Positions 1 to 8,417 of a DNA stretch of 64,000 bases are shown here, piece after piece; position 1 is the stretch's first letter; the number at the start of each line of letters is the position of its first letter. Location of the stretch: NCBI GenBank assembly GCA_023399375.1, contig JAEWPX010000057.1:1-64000 (forward strand), read 5' to 3'. The stretch comes from Pseudomonadota bacterium (GTDB taxonomy: Bacteria > Desulfobacterota > Desulfovibrionia > Desulfovibrionales > Desulfovibrionaceae). The position numbers and the translations under genes were made by a program. Below the pieces are notes generated by a model. The model searched no databases and had not been told where the DNA came from. It was given only the letters and a program-made list of their open reading frames with translations.

Positions 1-110
1 GGCTGAAACAATACAACGAACAACGGCCCCATGAGTCACTCGGGGACCTCACCCCCACCGAGTACCTCGCCATCAACTCGCCAGAGGTCTCAACTTTCGA
101 CTGGCACTAA
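1..110 (+). CDS. IS3-family transposase OrfB, C-terminal fragment (partial at window edge)
   Basis: The frame starting at base 3 reads through the conserved DDE-integrase C-terminus of IS3-family OrfB, including NEQRPHESLGDLTP, and stops at TAA 108-110. That motif is the hallmark of the family's C-terminal segment. The 5' part lies outside the window, so integrity cannot be judged. The reading is almost identical to the end of the decayed transposase at 21006-22111, so both come from the same element type. Confidence 0.85.
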   Translation, partial: LKQYNEQRPHESLGDLTPTEYLAINSPEVSTFDWH

Positions 111-126
111 GAATGGGAGGTTTACA
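1..126 (+). mobile_element. Right end of an IS3-family (IS407-like) insertion sequence
   Basis: The first 126 bases are the 3' end of an insertion sequence whose other copy, reversed, lies at 20990-22138. Both copies share the transposase C-terminus, the stop codon and the terminal sequence GGGAGGTTTACA (115-126 here), and diverge straight after it. The terminal bases match the inverted-repeat style of the other copy (TGTAAACCTCCC against TGGCAAACCATCC). The rest of this copy lies left of the window. It has landed in the 3' end of ardC. Confidence 0.8.
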
Positions 127-1591
127 GCTCAAGCTCCTGCTGGACACGGCGCTTTTCCGCCTCGGCCCTGAGCCCCGCCTTCTGTTCGTCGGAGAGCATG
201 TGCCCGGTCGCTTTCCAGTTGGTCTTCTCGCCAGTCTTATGGTTCTGGATGAACCCGGCCGGGATGCCGTCCAGGTAGCCCACATAGGCTCCGTCGAGTT
301 TGCCTGCCGCCCCGTCCAGGAGCGGCGTCCGATGGATCTTCCCGTCCATGACCGCTTCCTGATCGCCAAGATCCAGGCCGGCCGCTTTCAACGCCAGGGC
401 AAATTCGACTTGTGGCGACATGGCGGGGGCAGCCTCCGGCGTCTTCTCTGGCAACCAGCCTTTGAGTTTGGCCAGATCCGCGCCTTCGGGGGCGTACCAG
501 AGCCTAGCCTCGGGGTCCCATCTGGCCCCCGCAGCCTTGGCCCGCCCCTTTTCCCGGTAGGGTACCGCCAGGAAGACCTTCTGATCGGCGGGCTCCCTGA
601 TGGCCTTTTGTTCGGAATCATCGACGCCCAACGGCGCGCGAGCTGCGGCAATCTCCTCTTCGCGCCCCCCAACGAATTCCTGACGCTGTTCCTGCTTTTG
701 TTCCATGGCGATGACGTAGTGTTTGATCCTTTCGGCATCCCGACAGGCTCGGATGATCTCGAAGGGATCCTTCTCCAGTGCCTTGATCCAGGAACCGACG
801 TACGCCAGATGCTGGCTTGGATCGTGGCCGATGCCCAGGTCCTGGCCGAGCATCCAGGAAGCGATTTCCGCTCTAAGCTCCTCCCGGGCATAGACTTCGG
901 AGCCGAACGGGCCGAACTCCCGGGCCAAGCGCGAAGCATGGCCGGTCCAGTGGCCGAGCTCGTGCAGGGCCGTGGCGTAGTAAGTGTCCTGCCCCATGAA
1001 GTGGTCTTTGGGCGGCAGGCAGATCTCGTCCGTGCCCAGGCTGTAGAAGGCCCGGTTGCGCTGGTTGTGCTTGATGACCGCGCCGGAGTTTTGAAGGATG
1101 GCCTCGGCTTTTTCGTTCGGGTCCCAGGGCGGCACCAGAACCGATCTGTCCAAAGGCGGAATCTCGCCGGCAAGCTGGCTGACATGGAAGACCGAGGAGA
1201 AGCGCACGATGGGCCGGGTCAGCTCGACCTTCTCCATGACCTGGCTGCCTTCGTCGTCCAGGACCGGCTTCCCGTCGTCGTCCTTGGCTGGCTCTTCCTT
1301 GGAGAACTGCCAGTAGACGATGCACTGGGATTTCTCCCCCTTCTTCACCCGACAATCCAGGGTGTTGGCCTGCCGCAGCGTCATCCAGCGCGGGTCGTCG
1401 AAGCCGTAGCGGGAGAGCATGACCCGGTTGATGCCGCTGTAGACCGTTCCGGAAACCGGATTCATGGGCGCGAGCACCTCGCCGGGTCGCCAAGGCTTTT
1501 GCCAAGGGGCCACGCCGCGCCTCAGGTCCTCGATGATCTTTTCGGCAAACTCCTCGTGAAAGGGTTTGCGGTTTTTCTTGTCAGCGGCCAT
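122..1591 (-). CDS. ardC: ArdC-like antirestriction/ssDNA-binding protein with zincin domain, C-terminus altered by IS
   Basis: A 489-residue protein starting at ATG 1591 (MAADKK). The N-terminal third is the ssDNA-binding domain found in plasmid ArdC and TraC-primase proteins. The middle carries the zinc-metallopeptidase signature HELGH within ALHELGHWTGHASRL. A DUF5710-like module follows (KVFLAVPYREKGRAKAAGARWD). Such proteins travel with conjugating single strands and protect against host restriction. The start was chosen because upstream codons overlap the preceding gene in another frame. The stop codon (122-124) is provided by the terminal repeat of the IS at 115-126, so the native C-terminus is lost or shortened. 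It is last in the tra operon, overlapping the preceding gene by 11 bases. Confidence 0.85.
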   Translation of the reverse strand: MAADKKNRKPFHEEFAEKIIEDLRRGVAPWQKPWRPGEVLAPMNPVSGTVYSGINRVMLSRYGFDDPRWMTLRQANTLDCRVKKGEKSQCIVYWQFSKEEPAKDDDGKPVLDDEGSQVMEKVELTRPIVRFSSVFHVSQLAGEIPPLDRSVLVPPWDPNEKAEAILQNSGAVIKHNQRNRAFYSLGTDEICLPPKDHFMGQDTYYATALHELGHWTGHASRLAREFGPFGSEVYAREELRAEIASWMLGQDLGIGHDPSQHLAYVGSWIKALEKDPFEIIRACRDAERIKHYVIAMEQKQEQRQEFVGGREEEIAAARAPLGVDDSEQKAIREPADQKVFLAVPYREKGRAKAAGARWDPEARLWYAPEGADLAKLKGWLPEKTPEAAPAMSPQVEFALALKAAGLDLGDQEAVMDGKIHRTPLLDGAAGKLDGAYVGYLDGIPAGFIQNHKTGEKTNWKATGHMLSDEQKAGLRAEAEKRRVQQELEL

Positions 1592-1769
1592 GGCCAGCCT
1601 CCACCGCGTCCCCGTCCGGATCGTCCAGGTCATCGAGGCCAACGGCCGTTTCTTCGAAAGCGCCCATGAAGTCCGCCACATCAGGATCGACCTGGATGCC
1701 GAGGTCAGGGAGTTCCGTGGCCTGGGCGTCCACCACAGTGGCCGCCGCCATGAGACGGTTTTTGTCCAT
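1581..1769 (-). CDS. Small acidic protein of the conjugation operon
   Basis: A 62-residue, Asp/Glu-rich protein beginning MDKNRLMAAATVV. A strong ribosome-binding site (AAAGGAG) lies a few bases before ATG 1769. It begins one base past the end of traF and overlaps ardC by 11 bases, so it is probably translationally coupled to both. No domain is recognised. Small acidic proteins are common next to ardC-type genes in mobile elements, but no function is assigned. Confidence 0.6.
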   Translation of the reverse strand: MDKNRLMAAATVVDAQATELPDLGIQVDPDVADFMGAFEETAVGLDDLDDPDGDAVEAGHGR

Positions 1770-1770
1770 G

Positions 1771-2298
1771 TCATTCTCCTTTGGGGGCGATAAGGACGAC
1801 GGGCTCGACCTTGTGCAGGGTGGCAATAGGAACCAGGCCGAAATAACGGCTGTCAAAGCCACCGGGATGCTGGTCGGAAAGCACCAAGGCCAAGCCTGCC
1901 GGAATCGTCATCGATCCGAAGCCCCTGGCCTCGGGCATGGGACGACCAAGGCTGTCCCGTGACACTGCCCGACTTTGGGGCCACAACTTTCCATTGATAG
2001 CGATGCCGTCCTGGCCGATTTCAAGAAGGTCACCCGGCATGCCCACGACGCGCTTGAGTAAGGGCTCCAGGCCATTGGGGCAGGAGCCGGGCCGTAGGTA
2101 ACCCCGATCCAAAGCCAGGGTGGCAAAATACCCTTGCTCCAGGCAGACACTGACCAGATCACCGCGCTCCGGTGCGTCAGGAGCAAGGCGGTAGATGCCC
2201 CTTGGCATCGAGGCCGTGGCGTTGATCCGCAGCCCGAAGATCCAAAAGAGGCCCAAGGCTGCCAGTGTCAGGCTAGACGCGCTCAAGATAACTTTCAT
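1771..2298 (-). CDS. traF: TraF-type conjugative pilin/processing peptidase (signal peptidase S26 family)
   Basis: A 175-residue protein with one N-terminal membrane segment (residues about 5-23) followed by periplasmic S26-type sequence. The nucleophile Ser is in TASMPRGIYR and the general-base Lys in LLKRVVGMPGD, the arrangement of type I signal peptidases and RP4 TraF. In IncP systems TraF matures and cyclises the TrbC pilin, and trbC is present at 13134. Start ATG 2298 was chosen because an AGGGG precedes it and traG ends at 2273; an in-frame ATG at 2352 would extend it inside traG. Confidence 0.85.
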   Translation of the reverse strand: MKVILSASSLTLAALGLFWIFGLRINATASMPRGIYRLAPDAPERGDLVSVCLEQGYFATLALDRGYLRPGSCPNGLEPLLKRVVGMPGDLLEIGQDGIAINGKLWPQSRAVSRDSLGRPMPEARGFGSMTIPAGLALVLSDQHPGGFDSRYFGLVPIATLHKVEPVVLIAPKGE

Positions 2299-4273
2299 AC
2301 CCCTTGCTCTTGTCCAGCTGTTCTGCGGCGGGGTCGTGCTCGGGTTCATCAACCGAGGGAACGGCGATTTCGCGGTAGAGTGAGTCCGAGACCAGAGGCG
2401 CTTCGAGGTGCGCCCGACGCGAAAAGACCGGGTCCAGGAAATAGAGAATCTGGCGGCCGTAGATGGGCGGCCGGCCGGCGCAGAAAATCAGCATGTCGCC
2501 CGGAGCGACGACCTTGCCCGTGGCATCCTTCTGGGGGCCGGGCAGGCGCATGCATTCGTCTTCGGTCAAAAGCGGCCGGGCGGTTTCCGAGACACTCACC
2601 GAGGCGTTTTTGAGTGAGCCGCTACGCGACCCCGAAAGCGAGGTCTTCTTCTCCACTACCGTGGTCTTGCCGGTCATGGCGGAAAGTACCTGGGCGGTTG
2701 CGATGGTGTTGGGTGCGTAGGCCACGCGGATGTGGCAGTTGGCCATGAGCCCGTTGTCCTTGCCGTACACGGCGTTTAACTGCACGATATCCTGGACGAT
2801 GAAATAGCCCTTGATACCGTAGCCGGCCATGTAGGCGATGGCCCGTTCGATGCTGTCGAGGCGGCCCAGGGCGGTGAATTCATCCAGGAGCAGCAAAAGC
2901 CGGTGCTTGGGGGCCACGCCTTCGGACTTCCCGCCGAACTCCAGGCGAGCTGTGGCCCGACTCAAAAGCAGGTTCACGACGATGCGAATGAGCGGGCGCA
3001 GGCGGTCGATGTCCGCCGGACTGATGACCAGATAGAGGCTGACAGGTTTTTCATGGTGCATGAGATCGGCCAGCCGGAAATCCGAGCGGCCGATGTTCCG
3101 GGCGACCACCGGGTCGCGGTACAGCGCCAGGTTGGCCACGGCCGTGGAGACCACGCCGGAGAGCTCGTTGTCGGCCTTGTTTAAAATCTCCCGGGCGGCC
3201 GAGGCGATGAAGGCGTGCAGGTCCTGGCCCGGGTGTCCCTTTGGGAAGACATTATCCAGCAAGGCGGCGTGATCTGTATCCAGCATCTCCTGGAACAGTT
3301 CGCGGACGCCTCGTTGGGCGTCGGCCAGCGTGCGGGAGAGGTCAAAAAGCGTTGCTGTGCGCTGCTCCTTGTGCCTGACCATGACCATGCAGTGCAGCAG
3401 CGTCCCGCCGAGAAAGGCGAAGGCCGCCTTGTTCCAGTAGTCGGCCAGCCCCTTGCCCTGAGGATCCAGGATCATGCCGACGAGATTCTGGGCGTCGGGG
3501 ATAGCGTGGATAGTCGCCAACCGGATTTCCTCCAGGGGATTGAAACAGGCCGAAGCGCCCGTGGCATCGGAAGGATCGAACTTGAGCACCGTGTGGCCGA
3601 TGGACTTTCGGTACCCGGCGGTGAGGCTCCAGTTCTCGCCCTTGATGTCGAAGATGACGGCGGAATCAGGCCAGGAAAGCAGGGTGGGCAGGATGAGGCC
3701 CACGCCCTTGCCGGACCTGGTCGGCGCGAAACACAGAATGTGCTCCGGCCCGCTGTGGCGCAGGTAACGCTGCATGGATGCCGGCTTGCCGCGAAGGGAA
3801 CGGCCTAGGGCAGGCAGACCGCGAAAGGTCTTGATCCAGCCCCCGACATAGACGCCCTGGCCGCCAAGGAGTCCCATACTCCGGATGTCGGCCTCATCGG
3901 CCCAGCGGGCCGAACCGTGCAGGTCGTCGCGGCCATCACTCAGGCGCATCCGACCGAGCCACAGTCCGAGAACCAGGAGCTGGGGCAGGATGAAGATGGC
4001 CTGGGCAATGGCCAACGACTTTTGGACATGACCCTGCCGGTCCGCGATCCGTCCCTGCCAGTCGAAGATCTTCCAGGGGACATACCAGGAGGCCCCGAAA
4101 GCCCTGACCAGCGGAGTCCCCAGAGCGGGTTGGAAACCATACAGGGAAGCTACGCGCTGGGTGGCGACGGACATGGCGAGCACGGCCAGGACGGCCACGA
4201 AGACGAGATAGGGCCAATGGGAGCGGCGCTGTCGTCTGGCCTTCCCGAGACCGTAGGGGCGGTCAGCAGGCAC
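2273..4273 (-). CDS. traG: TraG/VirD4-type coupling protein (type IV secretion ATPase)
   Basis: A 666-residue coupling ATPase that links the relaxosome to the mating pore at the inner membrane. It has two N-terminal membrane segments (about residues 21-40 and 85-108). The Walker A motif is APTRSGKGVG and the Walker B motif is LLLLLDEF, with conserved TraG/TraD sequence between and after. It starts with GTG at 4273. Length fits RP4 TraG and VirD4 relatives. It overlaps traF by 26 bases and heads the traG-traF-small protein-ardC group. hicAB separates it from trbI. Confidence 0.92.
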   Translation of the reverse strand: MPADRPYGLGKARRQRRSHWPYLVFVAVLAVLAMSVATQRVASLYGFQPALGTPLVRAFGASWYVPWKIFDWQGRIADRQGHVQKSLAIAQAIFILPQLLVLGLWLGRMRLSDGRDDLHGSARWADEADIRSMGLLGGQGVYVGGWIKTFRGLPALGRSLRGKPASMQRYLRHSGPEHILCFAPTRSGKGVGLILPTLLSWPDSAVIFDIKGENWSLTAGYRKSIGHTVLKFDPSDATGASACFNPLEEIRLATIHAIPDAQNLVGMILDPQGKGLADYWNKAAFAFLGGTLLHCMVMVRHKEQRTATLFDLSRTLADAQRGVRELFQEMLDTDHAALLDNVFPKGHPGQDLHAFIASAAREILNKADNELSGVVSTAVANLALYRDPVVARNIGRSDFRLADLMHHEKPVSLYLVISPADIDRLRPLIRIVVNLLLSRATARLEFGGKSEGVAPKHRLLLLLDEFTALGRLDSIERAIAYMAGYGIKGYFIVQDIVQLNAVYGKDNGLMANCHIRVAYAPNTIATAQVLSAMTGKTTVVEKKTSLSGSRSGSLKNASVSVSETARPLLTEDECMRLPGPQKDATGKVVAPGDMLIFCAGRPPIYGRQILYFLDPVFSRRAHLEAPLVSDSLYREIAVPSVDEPEHDPAAEQLDKSKGYESYLERV

Positions 4274-4316
4274 CTCGTGTTCCCCTAATGGCAGGTCGTT
4301 CTTTGGAGCGCCTGCC

Positions 4317-4344
4317 TTGACTTGTCACTAGGAAGTAGTACCAT
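4317..4344 (+). promoter_or_regulatory. Candidate sigma-70 promoter for hicAB
   Basis: TTGACT (4317-4322), 16 bases of spacer, then TACCAT (4339-4344). The predicted transcription start falls at or just before the GTG of hicA (4351), and no Shine-Dalgarno is visible in front of that codon. If correct, hicA is translated from a nearly leaderless message, which fits low toxin output. The -10 matches TATAAT at only four positions. Confidence 0.35.
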
Positions 4345-4350
4345 TTTGTC

Positions 4351-4605
4351 GTGAACAACAAACACCGCAAAACCCTGGCGGCGATCTTCGCGGACCCGGT
4401 CAGCCCGTCCATTCCCTGGGAAGACATCGAATCCTTGCTGCGGGCTCTGGGTGCGGAAATCCTCGAAGGCCGAGGATCGCGAGTGCGTGTGGACCTAAAC
4501 GGCCGGTTTTCGGTGTTCCATCGACCGCACCCGCAGCCCACGACGGATAAAGGCGCGGTGAAGTCGATGCGGCGTTTCCTCGAAAACGCGGGAGTCAAGC
4601 CATGA
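4351..4605 (+). CDS. hicA: HicA-family mRNA interferase toxin
   Basis: An 84-residue protein of the HicA family, which in a type II toxin-antitoxin pair cleaves mRNA through a double-stranded RNA-binding fold. The visible family signature is the LRALGAEILEGRGSRVRV stretch and the HRPHP motif near residue 57. The usual GSHxxF histidine position reads GSR, a variant seen in one HicA subgroup. The start is GTG 4351. The gene overlaps hicB by four bases (ATGA). It sits on the strand opposite to the flanking transfer genes, between trbI and traG, and probably helps keep the element in the cell. Confidence 0.8.
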   Translation: MNNKHRKTLAAIFADPVSPSIPWEDIESLLRALGAEILEGRGSRVRVDLNGRFSVFHRPHPQPTTDKGAVKSMRRFLENAGVKP

Positions 4606-4943
4606 ACGTTTTGACCTACAAGGGCTATCAGGGCCGGTTCGAATACGACCCCGACGCGGATATTTTTCACGGCGAGGTCATGAATCTGGCCGACGTCATC
4701 ACCTTTCAGGGGCGGTCCATCGACGATCTCAAGCAGGCCTTGGCGGATTCCGTCGAGGATTATCTGGAGTTCTGTGCGCTCAAGGGCAGGAAGCCCGAGA
4801 AGCCGTATTCCGGACGCTTCAACGTCCGTATCGCCCCTGAACTGCACCAGCGCATTGCCCAGAAGGCAAACGCCGATGGCAAGAGCCTCAACCATTGGGT
4901 GGCGGAGGCGCTTGACCATGCCGTGGCGTCCAACCACGCGTGA
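4602..4943 (+). CDS. hicB: HicB-family antitoxin with C-terminal RHH DNA-binding domain
   Basis: A 113-residue HicB antitoxin. Residues about 1-65 are the degenerate RNase H-like HicB fold (YDPDADIFHGEVMNL, then DDLKQALADSVEDYLE). Residues about 70-110 are a ribbon-helix-helix segment (SGRFNVRIAPELHQRIAQKA then SLNHWVAEAL) typical of self-repressing HicB. ATG 4602 overlaps the hicA stop codon, so the two are translationally coupled. It converges on trbI with only 13 bases between stop codons. Confidence 0.88.
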   Translation: MNVLTYKGYQGRFEYDPDADIFHGEVMNLADVITFQGRSIDDLKQALADSVEDYLEFCALKGRKPEKPYSGRFNVRIAPELHQRIAQKANADGKSLNHWVAEALDHAVASNHA

Positions 4944-4956
4944 GTAAGCCGACGGC

Positions 4957-6201
4957 TTACCGAAGCGGCACATACGGGGCCTTCATGACCATGTCCTTGG
5001 TCACGATGATGTTGAACTGATAGCCGGGCCGGATTTCGAGCGTCGGCTTGATGTTGAGGTTTTTCTCCAGGAGCTTGGTGGTGGTCTGGCCAAGCTGACT
5101 GGCCAGGGCCGAGGCCATCTCGTCTTGCATCGAGGGAACGTTGCTTGAAGTGTTGCCCTTCACGTTGAGGGAATCCATGGCGAAGGCATTGCCGCCGGAA
5201 ATGAGCGACATGAGTACGGCGGAGCCGAACACACGGAGATAGTGGTTGTTCACCTCGTCGTTGAACCCTGCATAGCCGCTCATGTCCGCGCCGGGCATGG
5301 CACCCAGGGTGATCGCCGAACCGTCCGGGAAGATGATCCGGTTCCAGGCCACGAGCACCCGCGACTGGCCGTAGATGACCCGGGAATCATAGACCCCGAA
5401 CAGCTTGGAGCCCTGGGGGACGATCAGATAACAGCCCGTGGCCGTGTCGAAGACGTTCTGGCTGACCTGGGCGATAATCGAGCCCGGCAGGTCGGAATTG
5501 ATGCCCGTGATCATGACGCCGGGGATGACCGTGCCGGTTTTGACTTCAAAGGGCTGGCCGGGCGTGCGCGTGCCGGGCAGCGTCCATTCCTTGTCCGCTC
5601 CCCCTTGCAGCCTGGCGCGAGAGAAAAACGCTTCCTTGTCCTTGTCGGCCGCCGGATTGTAGTCGCCGGGAGCGAGTCCGGCGAGGCTTGCCGCCAAACG
5701 CTTTGCCCCGTCCCCTGTCTCCTGCTGCCGGCCCTCCGGGACGCCCGTTCCTGGCTTCGCTTGTGCTGTCGCCTGCCGTGTCTGCTCCCCTTTCTTGGCA
5801 CTCAGCGGAGAAGACAAGGCGCTGAGCTGGGCTTGCAGCTTGTAGCGGCGAAGCTGCTCCTGTTCCCTTCGCCAGGCTTCGGCCTGGTCGTTTCTCTTCG
5901 GGGCGACGACGACAATCGGCTTTTGGGGTTCAAGAATCGCCGAGCTTTTTTCCTTGGAAGGCGACGTCGCCAGTCCCGGGCCGGCATCCACAGGCAGCAA
6001 CGGCTTGTCGGCGGCCGCATCCGCCGTCAGCCTCGCATCGTCCTTTTTGCGGCGTTCGGAGAAGTTGACCGAATAGATCAGGACCGCCGCCAGGATGAGA
6101 CCGACAATGAGGACCAGGATGAGCGGCTTCTTGCTCATCCTGGCCACGGACAGACCGGCGGCTCCCGGCGGCGTGAATTCGTTTGGGCTGTTGTCGGACA
6201 T
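4957..6201 (-). CDS. trbI: TrbI/VirB10-type conjugal transfer protein
   Basis: A 414-residue VirB10 homologue that spans the periplasm and gates the outer-membrane pore of the mating channel. There is one membrane segment at about residues 26-44 (LILVLIVGLILAAVLIYSV), then a long charged, Gln- and Pro-rich linker, then the conserved C-terminal TrbI domain from about residue 200 (SQNVFDTATGCYLIVPQGSK and GFNDEVNNHYLRVFGSA). It is last in the trb operon, 24 bases after trbH. Confidence 0.92.
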   Translation of the reverse strand: MSDNSPNEFTPPGAAGLSVARMSKKPLILVLIVGLILAAVLIYSVNFSERRKKDDARLTADAAADKPLLPVDAGPGLATSPSKEKSSAILEPQKPIVVVAPKRNDQAEAWRREQEQLRRYKLQAQLSALSSPLSAKKGEQTRQATAQAKPGTGVPEGRQQETGDGAKRLAASLAGLAPGDYNPAADKDKEAFFSRARLQGGADKEWTLPGTRTPGQPFEVKTGTVIPGVMITGINSDLPGSIIAQVSQNVFDTATGCYLIVPQGSKLFGVYDSRVIYGQSRVLVAWNRIIFPDGSAITLGAMPGADMSGYAGFNDEVNNHYLRVFGSAVLMSLISGGNAFAMDSLNVKGNTSSNVPSMQDEMASALASQLGQTTTKLLEKNLNIKPTLEIRPGYQFNIIVTKDMVMKAPYVPLR

Positions 6202-6225
6202 GGTATTTCCGAGTCTTACGGGAGA

Positions 6226-6708
6226 CTATTGCGGGAGCGCCTTGCCCTCTGGGGTAACACCGGATTTCGGCGAAGCCGCGTTCTCAGGCGAAGCGGTCTG
6301 CACCATACCGCCATCGGGTTTGGTCTCGGGACCAAGGGAGTAGACCCTGGAGAAGGAAAAGCCGTCGGAGGCTTTGACGTTGAGGTACCAGACGCCAGGC
6401 TCGTCTTTTATGGCGTCGAGGGTGTAGGCTACGGACAGGACGCCCGAGCCGCCGGCCGCTTCCAGGCGGAACCCGCGTTCCCGCAACCGACTTTCCAGAG
6501 CCGCATTGAAATGCCCGCTCTTGGACTGCTCCAGGTGCAAGGCGGTCCTGCCCGGAGGGTATGCATCCGCGAGCTTGCCCGCCGCGTCCTCGGCAATGAC
6601 CGCTTCCTGCTTCGGTGTGACCCCCTCGGCGCTAAAAGAACCCATGTGTCGGGGCGCACAGCTCGCCAGAAAAAGCCCCAGACAAAGAGAGATAAGGTAG
6701 ATGCGCAT
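6226..6708 (-). CDS. trbH: TrbH-type conjugal transfer lipoprotein
   Basis: A 160-residue protein with a lipoprotein signal peptide ending in the lipobox LASC at about residues 14-17, so it is predicted to be anchored in a membrane through Cys17. Position between trbG and trbI matches trbH of IncP and Ti plasmids, and the body shows TrbH-like spacing with a variable C-terminus. It shares one base with the end of trbG. The assignment rests on context plus the lipobox rather than a strong motif. Confidence 0.75.
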   Translation of the reverse strand: MRIYLISLCLGLFLASCAPRHMGSFSAEGVTPKQEAVIAEDAAGKLADAYPPGRTALHLEQSKSGHFNAALESRLRERGFRLEAAGGSGVLSVAYTLDAIKDEPGVWYLNVKASDGFSFSRVYSLGPETKPDGGMVQTASPENAASPKSGVTPEGKALPQ

Positions 6709-7685
6709 CAGCTTTTCTCCCGTGTGATTTCGATTTTCTCCTGATCGCTGCCCACGCCGACAATGAGCAGGACCCGGTCGAAGAGGCCGTCCATGACCAT
6801 GGTCCGCTCCTTCACCCGGTAATTGACCAGCACGTTGCCCGAGGCTTTGCGCACAAGCAGGATCGGCATCTCCCCGGTAGCCGTGGACTCGGGAAGGCGG
6901 ATGAAGGTTTGCTTGCCGTCGTCGTAGACCTGGGTGGGTTTCCAGGATGCCCGGCCCTTGAGGGCGTAGCCGAAATTGAGCCTGCTCAAATCCATGTCCC
7001 TGCCGCCGACCGAAGCCGTGCGCCAGAGCTTTTCCCTGGCGTCCTTGGCCGCCTGTTCCTTGAAGTGGCGGACATGGTCTTCCTGGTAGGTGAAGCCGAC
7101 ATACGGGGTATGCCCCGTGCGCTGGGACACCAGCCGCAGGTGATAGACGCGGCGGTTGGTGGTGACCACGGCGGAGGTTTCCAGTCCCGCATCCACCGGC
7201 TTGATGAGCAGATGCACGGTTTCGCTTTCACCCGAGCCGGATTTGCTCACGTCCACGAGCCAGCGGGCCGAGTCGCCGACCACGACTTCGTTGAGGCTTT
7301 CGCCCGGCTGCAATTCCACATCGCAGACCTGAAACGGCGAGGCGATGACTGTCGGCAGGCTCGCGCCGTGCACGTAGAGCACCCGGCCGTTGCCGTCGCG
7401 GCTTGGGGTCACGGATTTGGCCGCCCAATCCTGGGCCAACTCCAGGGCCTTGCGTTCCTTGGCCGTGAGCTTGACCGGTTTGTCGCTGATGTAATCGGGT
7501 ATGGGCGGAAGCGGCCCAGGCGTCTCAATGCCTGCCTCGCCGTTTTCCGGCAGTTGGCGTTCCAGAGGCGCGTCCATGGTCTTTCGCGCCGCATCCAAAG
7601 TGATCTTGTCCTTCCCGTCCTGGGCCAAGGCAAGTTGCCCGTGGAGGCACAGCAACAAGGCCAAAAGCAGTATCTTCCCGCGCAT
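6708..7685 (-). CDS. trbG: TrbG/VirB9-type conjugal transfer protein
   Basis: A 325-residue VirB9 family protein, an outer-membrane core component of the type IV channel. It has a signal peptide (LLLALLLCLHGQLALAQ) and the two-part VirB9 layout: an N-terminal domain with TNRRVYHLRLVS and a C-terminal domain with PTQVYDDGKQTFIRLP, the latter being the best-known family motif. A strong GGAGG-type ribosome-binding site precedes ATG 7685. It lies 24 bases below trbF and abuts trbH. Confidence 0.92.
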   Translation of the reverse strand: MRGKILLLALLLCLHGQLALAQDGKDKITLDAARKTMDAPLERQLPENGEAGIETPGPLPPIPDYISDKPVKLTAKERKALELAQDWAAKSVTPSRDGNGRVLYVHGASLPTVIASPFQVCDVELQPGESLNEVVVGDSARWLVDVSKSGSGESETVHLLIKPVDAGLETSAVVTTNRRVYHLRLVSQRTGHTPYVGFTYQEDHVRHFKEQAAKDAREKLWRTASVGGRDMDLSRLNFGYALKGRASWKPTQVYDDGKQTFIRLPESTATGEMPILLVRKASGNVLVNYRVKERTMVMDGLFDRVLLIVGVGSDQEKIEITREKS

Positions 7686-7709
7686 CCGTTTTTCCTCCCT
7701 CTCCTGCGG

Positions 7710-8417
7710 TTATTTGTCCGAACCGCCACTGAGCACCCTGGAAAACGACAGACCGGTGATGGCGATGCCGCCTGGGTTTTGCATCACCTGGGCATCGGTG
7801 GCCGGCGGCTGGAGCTGCACGGTCAAGGTGGCCTCGAAGGTCTGGGGATCAACAAGCACGGCCCCGGTGTGGCCGCGCACGGTTTCGGTCCACTCCACCC
7901 GCCAGGAGTCCTGGCTGACCGGCAGCGGCAAGCCCTTGATGGAAACCTGAACCAGCTTGCCTTCCTTGGCCCGGTCAAAGGGATTGTTGGCCTCGAACCA
8001 CTGGCGCATCTGACCCTTGGCCGAACCCGCCATGAAGTAGGACAGGCGCTCGACCATCTTTTTTTGCAGGTCCAGGTCAGCGGTCACGGTGCGCCAGTTC
8101 ATGATCACGTTGGCCAATTCCGCCTGGATCAGGCGCTTGGGGGCCGGCGAGGCCAGATCGGCCCGGGAGACGGCGGCGGCCTGGCCGATCCGGTCCACCT
8201 CGACGATGTAGGGCACCACCTTGTACTGGGCGGCCATGATCACATTGGCCGCGACCGACCCGGCCGCCAGGAGCAGACAGAAAACGGCCATCATGCGCCA
8301 CTGGGCCGCCCGCTTGATGTAGTTGCCATAACGTTCCAGCCATTCTTCCCGCCCGTTCAGGTAGGGATTCTGTCCTGGCCCGGCGGTCAGGGGGTGGACG
8401 CTATTCTCCCTTGGCAT
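7710..8417 (-). CDS. trbF: TrbF/VirB8-type conjugal transfer protein
   Basis: A 235-residue bitopic inner-membrane protein of the VirB8 family, which nucleates assembly of the mating channel. There is one membrane segment at about residues 43-63 (MAVFCLLLAAGSVAANVIM) followed by the periplasmic NTF2-like domain (YKVVPYIVEVDRIGQA). The start at 8417 (MPREN) overlaps trbL by 17 bases and was preferred over an upstream in-frame codon that lies inside trbL. Confidence 0.9.
   Translation of the reverse strand: MPRENSVHPLTAGPGQNPYLNGREEWLERYGNYIKRAAQWRMMAVFCLLLAAGSVAANVIMAAQYKVVPYIVEVDRIGQAAAVSRADLASPAPKRLIQAELANVIMNWRTVTADLDLQKKMVERLSYFMAGSAKGQMRQWFEANNPFDRAKEGKLVQVSIKGLPLPVSQDSWRVEWTETVRGHTGAVLVDPQTFEATLTVQLQPPATDAQVMQNPGGIAITGLSFSRVLSGGSDK

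Noticed and set aside
113..1669. 518-codon frame on the plus strand over ardC
   Set aside because: Mirror frame of the clearly coding ardC; no family motif and low-complexity composition typical of high-GC shadows.
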